From the NCBI GenBank assembly GCA_964019135.1, contig OZ025255.1, forward strand, positions 4,836,001-4,900,000: a stretch of DNA of 64,000 nt, given 5' to 3'. Made by a program: the position numbers and the translations under genes. The stretch's first letter is position 1, and each line of letters starts with the position of its first letter. This document shows positions 11,583 through 25,361 of this stretch, piece after piece. The DNA comes from Arenicola marina. Taxonomy: Eukaryota; Annelida; Polychaeta; Arenicolidae. The notes under the pieces are model-generated. The model had not been told where the DNA came from and did no database searches. It saw only the letters and a list, made by a program, of their open reading frames with translations.

Positions 11583-13705
11583 TACAATGTGTCACCGTTA
11601 TGACGTCAGTACTACATGTACAATGTGTCACCGCCCTGACGTCAGTACTACATGTACAACGTGTCACCGCCCTGACGTCAGTACTACATGTACACTGTGT
11701 CACCGCCCTGACGTCAGTACTACATGTACAATGTGTCACCGCCCTGACGTCAGTACTACATGTACAATGTGTCACCGCCCTGACGTCAGTACTGCATGTA
11801 CAAGGTGTCACCGCCCTGACGTCAGTACTACATGTACACTGTGTCACCGCCCTGCCGTCAGTACTACATGTACAATGTGTCACCGCCCTGACGTCAGTAC
11901 TACATGTACAATGTGTCACCGCCCTGACGTCAGTACTGCATGTACAAGGTGTCACCGCCCTGACGTCAGTACTACATGTACAATGTGTCACCGCCCTGAC
12001 GTCAATACTACATGTACACTGTATCACCACCCTGACGTCAGTACTACATGTACACTGTGTCACCGCCCTGACGTCAGTACTACATGTACAATGTGTCACC
12101 GCCCTGACGTCAGTACTACATGTACAAGGTGTCACCGCCCTGACGTCAGTACTACATGTACACTGTGTCACCGCCCTGACGTCAGTACTGCATGTACACA
12201 GTGTCACCGCCCTGACGTCAGTACTACATGTACACTGTGTCACCGCCCTGACGTCAGTACTACATGTACAATGTGTCACCGCCCTGACGTCACTACTACA
12301 TGTACACTCTGTCACCGCCCTGACGTCAGTACTACATGTACAATGCGTCACCGCCCTGACGTCAGTACTACATTTACACTGTGTCACCGCCTTGACGTCA
12401 GTACAATATGTACAATGTGTCACCGCCCTGACGTCAGTACTACATGTACACTGTGTCACCGCCCTGACGTCAGTACTGCATGTACAACGTGTCATCGCCC
12501 CAACGTCAGTACTACATGTACAAGGTGTCACCGCCCTGTCGTCAGTACTACATGTACAAGCTGTCACCGCCCTGACGTCAGTACTACATGTACACTGTGT
12601 CACCGCCCTGGCGTCAGTACTACATGTACAAGAAGTCACCGCCCTGACGTCAGTACTACATGTACACAGCGTCATCGCCCTGACGTCAGTACTACATGTA
12701 CAATGTGTCGCCGCCCTGACGTCAGTACTACATGTACACTGTGTCACCGCCCTGACGTCAGTACCACATGTACACTGTGTCACCGCCCTGACGTCAGTAC
12801 TACATGTACAATGTGTCACCGCCCTGACGTCAGTACTACATGTACACTGTGTCACCGCCCTGACGTCAGTACTACATGTACACTGTGTCACCGCCCTGAC
12901 GTCAGTACTACATATACAATGTGCCACCGCCCTGACGTCAGTACTACATGTACAATGTGTCACCGCCCTGACGTCAGTACTACATGTACATTGTGTCACC
13001 GCCCTGACGTCAGTACTACATGTACACTGTGTCACCGCCCTGACGTCAGTACCACATGTACAATGTGTCACCGCCCTGACGTCAGTACTACATGTACATT
13101 GTGTCACCGCCCTGACGTCAGTACTACATGTACAATGTGTCACCGCCCTGACGTCAGTACCACATGTACACTGTGTCACCGCCCTGACGTCAGTACTACA
13201 TGTACAATGTGTCACCGCCCTGACGTCAGTACTACATGTACAAGTTGTCACCGACCTGACGTCAGTACTACATGTACACTGTGTCACCGCCCTGACGTCA
13301 GTACTACATGTACACTGTGTCACCGCCCTGGCGTCAGTACTACATGTACACTGTGTCACCGCCCTGGCGTCAGTACTACATGTACACTGTGTCACCGCCC
13401 TGGCGTCAGTACTACATGTACAAGTTGTCACCGACCTGACGTCAGTACTACATGTACACTGTGTCACCGCCCTGGCGTCAGTACTACATGTACACTGTGT
13501 CACCGCCCTGGCGTCAGTACTACATGTACACTGTGTCAAAGCCCTGGCGTCAGTACTACATGTACACTGTGTCACCGCCCTGACGTCAGTACTACATGTA
13601 CAAGGTGTCACCGCCCCGACGTCAGTACTACATGTGCAAGATGTCACCGCCCTGATGTCAGTACTACATGTACACTGTGTCACCGCCCTGACGTCAGACT
13701 ACATG
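11583..13705. repeat. S10: T1 segment, 59 units
   Basis: A T1 segment three units shorter than S6. It carries GTCACTACTAC (about 12289) and GCATGTACACAG (about 12189), both shared with S12 at an offset of exactly 3,742 bp. By eye it differs from S12 by very few bases, one being ACAGCGTCATC at about 12665. Confidence 0.85.
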
Positions 13706-15324
13706 TACAATGTGTCACCGCTATGACGTCAGTACTACATGTACAATGTGTCACCGCCCTGACGTCAGTACTACATGTACAAGGTGTCACCGCCCTGGCG
13801 TCAGTACTACATGTACAATGTGTCACCGCCCTGACGTCAGTACTACATGTACACTGTGTCACCGCCCTGACGTCAGTACTATATGCACACTGTGTCACCG
13901 CCCTGACGTCAGTACTACATGTACAATGTGTCACCGCCCTGACGTCAGTACTGCATGTACAAGGTGTCACCGCCTTGACGTCAGTACTACATGTACACTG
14001 TGTCACCGCCCTGACGTCAGTACTACATGTACACTGTGTCACCGCCCCGACGTCAGTACTACATGTACACTGTGTCACCGCCCTGACGTCAGTACTACAT
14101 GTACACTGTGTCACCGCCCTGACGTCAGTACTACATGTACACTGTGTCACCGCCCTGACGTCAGTACTACATGTACAATGTGTCACCGCCCTGACGTCAG
14201 TACTACATGTACAATGTGTCACCGCCCTGACGTCAGTACTGCATGTACAAGGTGTCACCGTCCTGACGTCAGTACTACATGTACAATGTGTCACCGCCCT
14301 GACGTCAATACTACATGTACACTGTATCACCACCCTGACGTCAGTACTACATGTACACTGTGTCACCGCCCTGACGTCAGTACTACATGTACAATGTGTC
14401 ACCGCCCTGACGTCAGTACTACATGTACAAGGTGTCACCGCCCTGACGTCAGTACTACATGTACACTGTGTCACCGCCCTGACGTCAGTACTGCATGTAC
14501 ACTGTGTCACCGCCCTGACGTCAGTACTACATGTACACTGTGTCACCGCCCTGACGTCAGTACTACATGTACAATGTGTCACCGCCCTGACGTCAGTACT
14601 ACATGTACACACTGTCACCATCCTGACGTCAGTACTACATGTACAATGCGTCACCGCCCTGACGTCAGTACTACATTTACACTGTGTCACCGCCTTAACG
14701 TCAGTACAATATGTACAATGTGTCACCGCCCTGACGTCAGTACTACATGTACACTGTGTCACCGCCCTGACGTCAGTACTGCATGTACAACGTGTCATCG
14801 CCCCAACGTCAGTACTACATGTACAAGGTGTCACCGCCCTGTCGTCAGTACTACATGTACAAGCTGTCACCGCCCTGACGTCAGTACTACATGTACACTG
14901 TGTCACCGCCCTGGCGTCAGTACTACATGTACAAGAAGTCACCGCCCTGACGTCAGTACTACATGTACACAGTGTCATCGCCCTGACGTCAGTACTAAAT
15001 GTACAATGTGTCGCCGCCCTGACGTCAGTACTACATGTACACTGTGTCACCGCCCTGACGTCAGTACCACATGTACACTGTGTCACCGCCCTGACGTCAG
15101 TACTACATGTACAATGTGTCACCGCCCTGACGTCAGTACTACATGTACACTGTGTCACCGCCCTGACGTCAGTACCACATGTACACTGTGTCACCGCCCT
15201 GACGTCAGTACTACATGTACAATGTGTCACCGCCCTGACGTCAGTACTACATGTACAATGTGTCACCGCCCTGACGTCAGTACTACATGTACAATGTGTC
15301 ACCGCCCTGACGTCAGACTACATG
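13706..15324. repeat. S11: T2 head joined to T4 tail, 45 units
   Basis: It begins as T2 (ACAAGG with TGGCGTCAG) and switches near 14.13-14.17 kb into T4, shown by GCATGTACAAGG with CCGTCCTG at 14241 and CACCATCCTG at about 14614. The rest of T2, all of T3 and the T4 head are missing. The T4 part aligns with S9 at an offset of 3,742 bp, so this junction is the seam of the 3,742-bp duplication. Confidence 0.8.
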
Positions 15325-17447
15325 TACAATGTGTCACCGTTATGACGTCAGTACTACATGTACAATGTGTCACCGCCCTGACGTCAGTACTACATGTACA
15401 ACGTGTCACCGCCCTGACGTCAGTACTACATGTACACTGTGTCACCGCCCTGACGTCAGTACTACATGTACAATGTGTCACCGCCCTGACGTCAGTACTA
15501 CATGTACAATGTGTCACCGCCCTGACGTCAGTACTGCATGTACAAGGTGTCACCGCCCTGACGTCAGTACTACATGTACACTGTGTCACCGCCCTGCCGT
15601 CAGTACTACATGTACAATGTGTCACCGCCCTGACGTCAGTACTACATGTACAATGTGTCACCGCCCTGACGTCAGTACTGCATGTACAAGGTGTCACCGC
15701 CCTGACGTCAGTACTACATGTACAATGTGTCACCGCCCTGACGTCAATACTACATGTACACTGTATCACCACCCTGACGTCAGTACTACATGTACACTGT
15801 GTCACCGCCCTGACGTCAGTACTACATGTACAATGTGTCACCGCCCTGACGTCAGTACTACATGTACAAGGTGTCACCGCCCTGACGTCAGTACTACATG
15901 TACACTGTGTCACCGCCCTGACGTCAGTACTGCATGTACACAGTGTCACCGCCCTGACGTCAGTACTACATGTACACTGTGTCACCGCCCTGACGTCAGT
16001 ACTACATGTACAATGTGTCACCGCCCTGACGTCACTACTACATGTACACTCTGTCACCGCCCTGACGTCAGTACTACATGTACAATGCGTCACCGCCCTG
16101 ACGTCAGTACTACATTTACACTGTGTCACCGCCTTGACGTCAGTACAATATGTACAATGTGTCACCGCCCTGACGTCAGTACTACATGTACACTGTGTCA
16201 CCGCCCTGACGTCAGTACTGCATGTACAACGTGTCATCGCCCCAACGTCAGTACTACATGTACAAGGTGTCACCGCCCTGTCGTCAGTACTACATGTACA
16301 AGCTGTCACCGCCCTGACGTCAGTACTACATGTACACTGTGTCACCGCCCTGGCGTCAGTACTACATGTACAAGAAGTCACCGCCCTGACGTCAGTACTA
16401 CATGTACACAGTGTCATCGCCCTGACGTCAGTACTACATGTACAATGTGTCGCCGCCCTGACGTCAGTACTACATGTACACTGTGTCACCGCCCTGACGT
16501 CAGTACCACATGTACACTGTGTCACCGCCCTGACGTCAGTACTACATGTACAATGTGTCACCGCCCTGACGTCAGTACTACATGTACACTGTGTCACCGC
16601 CCTGACGTCAGTACTACATGTACACTGTGTCACCGCCCTGACGTCAGTACTACATATACAATGTGCCACCGCCCTGACGTCAGTACTACATGTACAATGT
16701 GTCACCGCCCTGACGTCAGTACTACATGTACATTGTGTCACCGCCCTGACGTCAGTACTACATGTACACTGTGTCACCGCCCTGACGTCAGTACCACATG
16801 TACAATGTGTCACCGCCCTGACGTCAGTACTACATGTACATTGTGTCACCGCCCTGACGTCAGTACTACATGTACAATGTGTCACCGCCCTGACGTCAGT
16901 ACCACATGTACACTGTGTCACCGCCCTGACGTCAGTACTACATGTACAATGTGTCACCGCCCTGACGTCAGTACTACATGTACAAGTTGTCACCGACCTG
17001 ACGTCAGTACTACATGTACACTGTGTCACCGCCCTGACGTCAGTACTACATGTACACTGTGTCACCGCCCTGGCGTCAGTACTACATGTACACTGTGTCA
17101 CCGCCCTGGCGTCAGTACTACATGTACACTGTGTCACCGCCCTGGCGTCAGTACTACATGTACAAGTTGTCACCGACCTGACGTCAGTACTACATGTACA
17201 CTGTGTCACCGCCCTGGCGTCAGTACTACATGTACACTGTGTCACCGCCCTGGCGTCAGTACTACATGTACACTGTGTCAAAGCCCTGGCGTCAGTACTA
17301 CATGTACACTGTGTCACCGCCCTGACGTCAGTACTACATGTACAAGGTGTCACCGCCCCGACGTCAGTACTACATGTGCAAGATGTCACCGCCCTGATGT
17401 CAGTACTACATGTACACTGTGTCACCGCCCTGACGTCAGACTACATG
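15325..17447. repeat. S12: T1 segment, 59 units, copy of S10
   Basis: Same length as S10 and the same landmark order, including GTCACTACTAC (about 16031), ACATATACAATGTGCC (about 16650) and two TTGTCACCGACCTG units 180 bp apart (about 16987 and 17167). The tail is the T1 TGTGCAAGATGTC form. Confidence 0.85.
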
Positions 17448-18598
17448 TACAATGTGTCACCGCTATGACGTCAGTACTACATGTACAATGTGTCACCGCC
17501 CTGACGTCAGTACTACATGTACAAGGTGTCACCGCCCTGGCGTCAGTACTACATGTACAATGTGTCACCGCCCCGACGTCAGTACTACATGTACACTGTG
17601 TCACCGCCCTGACGTCAGTACTATATGCACACTGTGTCACCGCCCTGACGTCAGTACTACATGTACAATGTGTCACCGCCCTGACGTCAGTACTGCATGT
17701 ACAAGGTGTCACCGCCTTGACGTCAGTACTACATGTACACTGTGTCACCGCCCTGACGTCAGTACTACATGTACACTGTGTCACCGCCCCGACGTCAGTA
17801 CTACATGTACACTGTGTCACCGCCCTGACGTCAGTACTACATGTACACTGTGTCACCGCCCTGACGTCAGTACTATATGTACACTGTGTCACCGCCCTGA
17901 CGTCAGTACTACATGTACACTGTGTCACCGCCCTGACGTCAGTACTATATGTACACTGTGTCACCGCCCCGACGTCAGTACTACATGTACACTGTGTCAC
18001 CGCCCTGACGTCAGTACTGCATGTACACTGTGTCACCGCCCTGACGTCAGTACTACATGTACACTGTGTCACCGCCCCGACGTCAGTACTACATGTACAC
18101 TGTGTCACCGCCCTGACGTCAGTACTACATGTACACTGTGTCAACGCCCTGACGTCAGTACTACATGTACACTGTGTCACCGCCCTGACGTCAGTACTAC
18201 ATGTACAATGTGTCACCGCCCTGATGTCAGTACTGCATGTACACTGTGTCACCGCCCTGATGTCAGTACTACATGTACTCTGTGTCACCGCCCTGACGTC
18301 AGTACTGTATGTACACTGTGTCACCGCCCTGATGTCAGTACTGCATGTACACTGTGTCACCGCCCTGATGTCAGTACTACATGTACTCTGTGTCACCGCC
18401 CTGACGTCAGTACTGTATGTACACTGTGTCACCGCCCTGACGTCAGTACTACATGTACAAGGTGTCACCGCCCTGACGTCAGTACTACATGTACACTGTG
18501 TCACCGCCCTGACGTCAGTACTATATGTACACTGTGTCACCGCCCTGACGTCAGTACTACATGTACAATGTGTCACCGCCCTGACGTCAGACTACATG
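17448..18598. repeat. S13: T2 segment with 108-bp internal duplication, 32 units
   Basis: It has a T2 head. The GATGTCAG/GATGTCAG/CTGTATG three-unit marker appears twice, starting at 18221 and 18329, exactly 108 bp apart. Compared with S7, the units holding the second TATATGCACAC and following ACACTG units are absent. Confidence 0.8.
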
Positions 18599-19569
18599 TA
18601 CAATGTGTCACCGCTATGACGTCAGTACTACATGTACAATGTGTCACCGCCCTGACGTCAGTACTACATGTACAACGTGTCACCGCCCTGACGTCAGTAC
18701 TACATGTACACTGTGTCACCGCCCTGACGTCAGTACTACATGTACAATGTGTCACCGCCCTGACGTCAGTACTACATGTACACTGTGTCACCGCCCTGAC
18801 GTCAGTACTGCATGTACAAGGTGTCACCGCCCTGACGTCAGTACTGCATGTACACTGTGTCACCGCCCTGACGTCAGTACTACATGTACACTGTGTCACC
18901 GCCCCGACGTCAGTACTACATGTACACTGTGTCACCGCCCTGACGTCAGTACTACATGTACACTGTGTCAACGCCCTGACGTCAGTACTACATGTACACT
19001 GTGTCACCGCCCTGACGTCAGTACTACATGTACAATGTGTCACCGCCCTGACGTCAGTACTACATGTACACTGTGTCACCGCCCTGACGTCAGTACTACA
19101 TGTACACTGTGTCACCGCCCTGACGTCAGTACTACATGTACACTGTGTCACCGCCCTGACGTCAGTACTACATGTACACTGTGTCACCGCCCTGACGTCA
19201 GTACTACATGTACACTGTGTCACCGCCCTGACGTCAGTACTACATGTACACTGTGTCACCGCCCTGACGTCAGTACTACATGTACAATGTGTCACCGCCC
19301 TGATGTCAGTACTGCATGTACACTGTGTCACCGCCCTGATGTCAGTACTACATGCACTCTGTGTCACCGCCCTGACGTCAGTACTGTATGTACACTGTGT
19401 CACCGCCCTGACGTCAGTACTACATGTACAAGGTGCCACCGCCCTGTCGTCAGTACTACATGTACACTGTGTCACCGCCCTGACGTCAGTACTATATGTA
19501 CACTGTGTCACCGCCCTGACGTCAGTACTACATGTACAATGTGTCACCGCCCTGACGTCAGACTACATG
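18599..19569. repeat. S14: T3 segment, 27 units
   Basis: 971 bp with the T3 tail GTGCCACCGCCCTGTCGTC (about 19433). By eye it is the same as S16, which lies 2,194 bp downstream. Confidence 0.85.
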
Positions 19570-20792
19570 TACAATGTGTCACCGCTATGACGTCAGTACT
19601 ACATGTACAATGTGTCACCGCCCTGACGTCAGTACTACATGTACAACGTGTCACCGCCCTGACGTCAGTACTACATGTACACTGTGTCACCGCCCTGACG
19701 TCAGTACTACATGTACAATGTGTCACCGCCCTGACGTCAGTCCTACATGTACAATGTGTCACCGCCCTGACGTCAGTACTGCATGTACAAGGTGTCACCG
19801 CCCTGACGTCAGTACTACATGTACACTGTGTCACCGCCCTGACGTCAGTACTACATGTACAATGTGTCACCGCCCTGACGTCAGTACTACATGTACAATG
19901 TGTCACCGCCCTGACGTCAGTACTGCATGTACAAGGTGTCACCGTCCTGACGTCAGTACTACATGTACAATGTGTCACCGCCCTGACGTCAATACTACAT
20001 GTACACTGTATCACCACCCTGACGTCAGTACTACATGTACACTGTGTCACCGCCCTGACGTCAGTACTACATGTACAATGTGTCACCGCCCTGACGTCAG
20101 TACTACATGTACAAGGTGTCACCGCCCTGACGTCAGTACTACATGTACACTGTGTCACCGCCCTGACGTCAGTACTGCATGTACACTGTGTCACCGCCCT
20201 GACGTCAGTACTACATGTACACTGTGTCACCGCCCTGACGTCAGTACTACATGTACAATGTGTCACCGCCCTGACGTCAGTACTACATGTACACACTGTC
20301 ACCATCCTGACGTCAGTACTACATGTACACTGTGTCAACGCCCTGACGTCAGTACTACATGTACACTGTGTCACCGCCCTGACGTCAGTACTACATGTAC
20401 AATGTGTCACCGCCCTGATGTCAGTACTGCATGTACACTGTGTCACCGCCCTGATGTCAGTACTACATGTACTCTGTGTCACCGCCCTGACGTCAGTACT
20501 GTATGTACACTGTGTCACCGCCCTGATGTCAGTACTGCATGTACACTGTGTCACCGCCCTGATGTCAGTACTACATGTACTCTGTGTCACCGCCCTGACG
20601 TCAGTACTGTATGTACACTGTGTCACCGCCCTGACGTCAGTACTACATGTACAAGGTGTCACCGCCCTGACGTCAGTACTACATGTACACTGTGTCACCG
20701 CCCTGACGTCAGTACTATATGTACACTGTGTCACCGCCCTGACGTCAGTACTACATGTACAATGTGTCACCGCCCTGACGTCAGACTACATG
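19570..20792. repeat. S15: T4 head joined to T2 tail, 34 units
   Basis: It starts as T4 (GTCCTACATG at about 19740, CACCATCCTG at about 20300) and switches at about 20.31-20.33 kb into the T2 tail of S13. That tail includes the doubled 108-bp GATGTCAG marker. The switch is the seam of the 2,194-bp duplication. Confidence 0.85.
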
Positions 20793-21763
20793 TACAATGT
20801 GTCACCGCTATGACGTCAGTACTACATGTACAATGTGTCACCGCCCTGACGTCAGTACTACATGTACAACGTGTCACCGCCCTGACGTCAGTACTACATG
20901 TACACTGTGTCACCGCCCTGACGTCAGTACTACATGTACAATGTGTCACCGCCCTGACGTCAGTACTACATGTACACTGTGTCACCGCCCTGACGTCAGT
21001 ACTGCATGTACAAGGTGTCACCGCCCTGACGTCAGTACTGCATGTACACTGTGTCACCGCCCTGACGTCAGTACTACATGTACACTGTGTCACCGCCCCG
21101 ACGTCAGTACTACATGTACACTGTGTCACCGCCCTGACGTCAGTACTACATGTACACTGTGTCAACGCCCTGACGTCAGTACTACATGTACACTGTGTCA
21201 CCGCCCTGACGTCAGTACTACATGTACAATGTGTCACCGCCCTGACGTCAGTACTACATGTACACTGTGTCACCGCCCTGACGTCAGTACTACATGTACA
21301 CTGTGTCACCGCCCTGACGTCAGTACTACATGTACACTGTGTCACCGCCCTGACGTCAGTACTACATGTACACTGTGTCACCGCCCTGACGTCAGTACTA
21401 CATGTACACTGTGTCACCGCCCTGACGTCAGTACTACATGTACACTGTGTCACCGCCCTGACGTCAGTACTACATGTACAATGTGTCACCGCCCTGATGT
21501 CAGTACTGCATGTACACTGTGTCACCGCCCTGATGTCAGTACTACATGCACTCTGTGTCACCGCCCTGACGTCAGTACTGTATGTACACTGTGTCACCGC
21601 CCTGACGTCAGTACTACATGTACAAGGTGCCACCGCCCTGTCGTCAGTACTACATGTACACTGTGTCACCGCCCTGACGTCAGTACTATATGTACACTGT
21701 GTCACCGCCCTGACGTCAGTACTACATGTACAATGTGTCACCGCCCTGACGTCAGACTACATG
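20793..21763. repeat. S16: T3 segment, 27 units, copy of S14
   Basis: Same length, landmark order and tail as S14, lying 2,194 bp from it. It is followed by a full T4 segment. Confidence 0.85.
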
Positions 21764-23202
21764 TACAATGTGTCACCGCTATGACGTCAGTACTACATGT
21801 ACAATGTGTCACCGCCCTGACGTCAGTACTACATGTACAACGTGTCACCGCCCTGACGTCAGTACTACATGTACACTGTGTCACCGCCCTGACGTCAGTA
21901 CTACATGTACAATGTGTCACCGCCCTGACGTCAGTCCTACATGTACAATGTGTCACCGCCCTGACGTCAGTACTGCATGTACAAGGTGTCACCGCCCTGA
22001 CGTCAGTACTACATGTACACTGTGTCACCGCCCTGACGTCAGTACTACATGTACAATGTGTCACCGCCCTGACGTCAGTACTACATGTACAATGTGTCAC
22101 CGCCCTGACGTCAGTACTGCATGTACAAGGTGTCACCGTCCTGACGTCAGTACTACATGTACAATGTGTCACCGCCCTGACGTCAATACTACATGTACAC
22201 TGTATCACCACCCTGACGTCAGTACTACATGTACACTGTGTCACCGCCCTGACGTCAGTACTACATGTACAATGTGTCACCGCCCTGACGTCAGTACTAC
22301 ATGTACAAGGTGTCACCGCCCTGACGTCAGTACTACATGTACACTGTGTCACCGCCCTGACGTCAGTACTGCATGTACACTGTGTCACCGCCCTGACGTC
22401 AGTACTACATGTACACTGTGTCACCGCCCTGACGTCAGTACTACATGTACAATGTGTCACCGCCCTGACGTCAGTACTACATGTACACACTGTCACCATC
22501 CTGACGTCAGTACTACATGTACAATGCGTCACCGCCCTGACGTCAGTACTACATTTACACTGTGTCACCGCCTTAACGTCAGTACAATATGTACAATGTG
22601 TCACCGCCCTGACGTCAGTACTACATGTACACTGTGTCACCGCCCTGACGTCAGTACTGCATGTACAACGTGTCATCGCCCCAACGTCAGTACTACATGT
22701 ACAAGGTGTCACCGCCCTGTCGTCAGTACTACATGTACAAGCTGTCACCGCCCTGACGTCAGTACTACATGTACACTGTGTCACCGCCCTGGCGTCAGTA
22801 CTACATGTACAAGAAGTCACCGCCCTGACGTCAGTACTACATGTACACAGTGTCATCGCCCTGACGTCAGTACTAAATGTACAATGTGTCGCCGCCCTGA
22901 CGTCAGTACTACATGTACACTGTGTCACCGCCCTGACGTCAGTACCACATGTACACTGTGTCACCGCCCTGACGTCAGTACTACATGTACAATGTGTCAC
23001 CGCCCTGACGTCAGTACTACATGTACACTGTGTCACCGCCCTGACGTCAGTACCACATGTACACTGTGTCACCGCCCTGACGTCAGTACTACATGTACAA
23101 TGTGTCACCGCCCTGACGTCAGTACTACATGTACAATGTGTCACCGCCCTGACGTCAGTACTACATGTACAATGTGTCACCGCCCTGACGTCAGACTACA
23201 TG
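21764..23202. repeat. S17: T4 segment, 40 units
   Basis: 1,439 bp with the GTCCTACATG head, CACCATCCTG (about 22495), the AATGCGTCAC to GTACAATATG cluster and the T4 tail. The next segment opens with CCGTTATGACG, as after every T4 tail in the window. Confidence 0.85.
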
Positions 23203-25361
23203 TACAATGTGTCACCGTTATGACGTCAGTACTACATGTACAATGTGTCACCGCCCTGACGTCAGTACTACATGTACAACGTGTCACCGCCCTGACGTCA
23301 GTACTACATGTACACTGTGTCACCGCCCTGACGTCAGTACTACATGTACAATGTGTCACCGCCCTGACGTCAGTACTACATGTACAATGTGTCACCGCCC
23401 TGACGTCAGTACTGCATGTACAAGGTGTCACCGCCCTGACGTCAGTACTACATGTACACTGTGTCACCGCCCTGCCGTCAGTACTACATGTACAATGTGT
23501 CACCGCCCTGACGTCAGTACTACATGTACAATGTGTCACCGCCCTGACGTCAGTACTGCATGTACAAGGTGTCACCGCCCTGACGTCAGTACTACATATA
23601 CAATGTGTCACCGCCCTGACGTCAATACTACATGTACACTGTATCACCACCCTGACGTCAGTACTACATGTACACTGTGTCACCGCCCTGACGTCAGTAC
23701 TACATGTACAATGTGTCACCGCCCTGACGTCAGTACTACATGTACAAGGTGTCACCGCCCTGACGTCAGTACTACATGTACACTGTGTCACCGCCCTGAC
23801 GTCAGTACTGCATGTACACTGTGTCACCGCCCTGACGTCAGTACTACATGTACACTGTGTCACCGCCCTGACGTCAGTACTACATGTACAATGTGTCACC
23901 GCCCTGACGTCACTACTACATGTACACTCTGTCACCGCCCTGACGTCAGTACTACATGTACAATGCGTCACCGCCCTGACGTCAGTACTACATTTACACT
24001 GTGTCACCGCCTTGACGTCAGTACAATATGTACAATGTGTCACCGCCCTGACGTCAGTACTACATGTACACTGTGTCACCGCCCTGACGTCAGTACTGCA
24101 TGTACAACGTGTCATCGCCCCAACGTCAGTACTACATGTACAAGGTGTCACCGCCCTGTCGTCAGTACTACATGTACAAGCTGTCACCGCCCTGACGTCA
24201 GTACTACATGTACACTGTGTCACCGCCCTGGCGTCAGTACTACATGTACAAGAAGTCACCGCCCTGACGTCAGTACTACATGTACACAGTGTCATCGCCC
24301 TGACGTCAGTACTACATGTACAATGTGTCGCCGCCCTGACGTCAGTACTACATGTACACTGTGTCACCGCCCTGACGTCAGTACCACATGTACACTGTGT
24401 CACCGCCCTGACGTCAGTACTACATGTACAATGTGTCACCGCCCTGACGTCAGTACTACATGTACACTGTGTCACCGCCCTGACGTCAGTACTACATGTA
24501 CACTGTGTCACCGCCCTGACGTCAGTACTACATATACAATGTGCCACCGCCCTGACGTCAGTACTACATGTACAATGTGTCACCGCCCTGACGTCAGTAC
24601 TACATGTGCATTGTGTCACCGCCCTGACGTCAGTACTACATGTACACTGTGTCACCGCCCTGACGTCAGTACCACATGTACAATGTGTCACCGCCCTGAC
24701 GTCAGTACTACATGTACATTGTGTCACCGCCCTGACGTCAGTACTACATGTACAATGTGTCACCGCCCTGACGTCAGTACCACATGTACACTGTGTCACC
24801 GCCCTGACGTCAGTACTACATGTACAATGTGTCACCGCCCTGACGTCAGTACTACATGTACAAGTTGTCACCGACCTGACGTCAGTACTACATGTACACT
24901 GTGTCACCGCCCTGACGTCAGTACTACATGTACACTGTGTCACCGCCCTGGCGTCAGTACTACATGTACACTGTGTCACCGCCCTGGCGTCAGTACTACA
25001 TGTACACTGTGTCACCGCCCTGGCGTCAGTACTACATGTACAAGTTGTCACCGACCTGACGTCAGTACTACATGTACACTGTGTCACCGCCCTGGCGTCA
25101 GTACTACATGTACACTGTGTCACCGCCCTGGCGTCAGTACTACATGTACACTGTGTCACCGCCCTGGCGTCAGTACTACATGTACACTGTGTCACCGCCC
25201 TGGCGTCAGTACTACATGTACACTGTGTCACCGCCCTGACGTCAGTACTACATGTACAAGGTTTCACCGCCCCGACGTCAGTACTACATGTGCAAGATGT
25301 CACCGCCCTGATGTCAGTACTACATGTACACTGTGTCACCGCCCTGACGTCAGACTACATG
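23203..25361. repeat. S18: T1 segment, 60 units
   Basis: It shares GTCACTACTAC (about 23909) with S10 and S12 but has GCATGTACACTG where they have GCATGTACACAG. It has one more TGGCGTCAG unit near the end than S10, and a private GTTTCACCGCC at about 25261 in the T1 tail. Confidence 0.85.

Larger units (their letters stand above)
10390..17870. repeat. Tandem duplication, period 3,742 bp, two copies
   Basis: Copy 1 runs about 10.39-14.13 kb and copy 2 about 14.13-17.87 kb. Each holds a T4 end, a T1 segment (S10, S12) and a T2 start. Offsets measured at GCATGTACAAGG/CCGTCCTG (10499, 14241), at GTCACTACTAC and at the segment starts all equal 3,742. The edges are fixed only to within one or two units because flanking units are generic. 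Confidence 0.85.
18130..22518. repeat. Tandem duplication, period 2,194 bp, two copies
   Basis: The two copies, about 18.13-20.32 kb and 20.32-22.52 kb, each hold a T2 end with the doubled GATGTCAG marker, a T3 segment (S14, S16) and a T4 start. CAACGCCC at 18141 and 20335 gives the offset. 2,194 is 61 x 36 minus the two boundary deletions. Confidence 0.85.
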
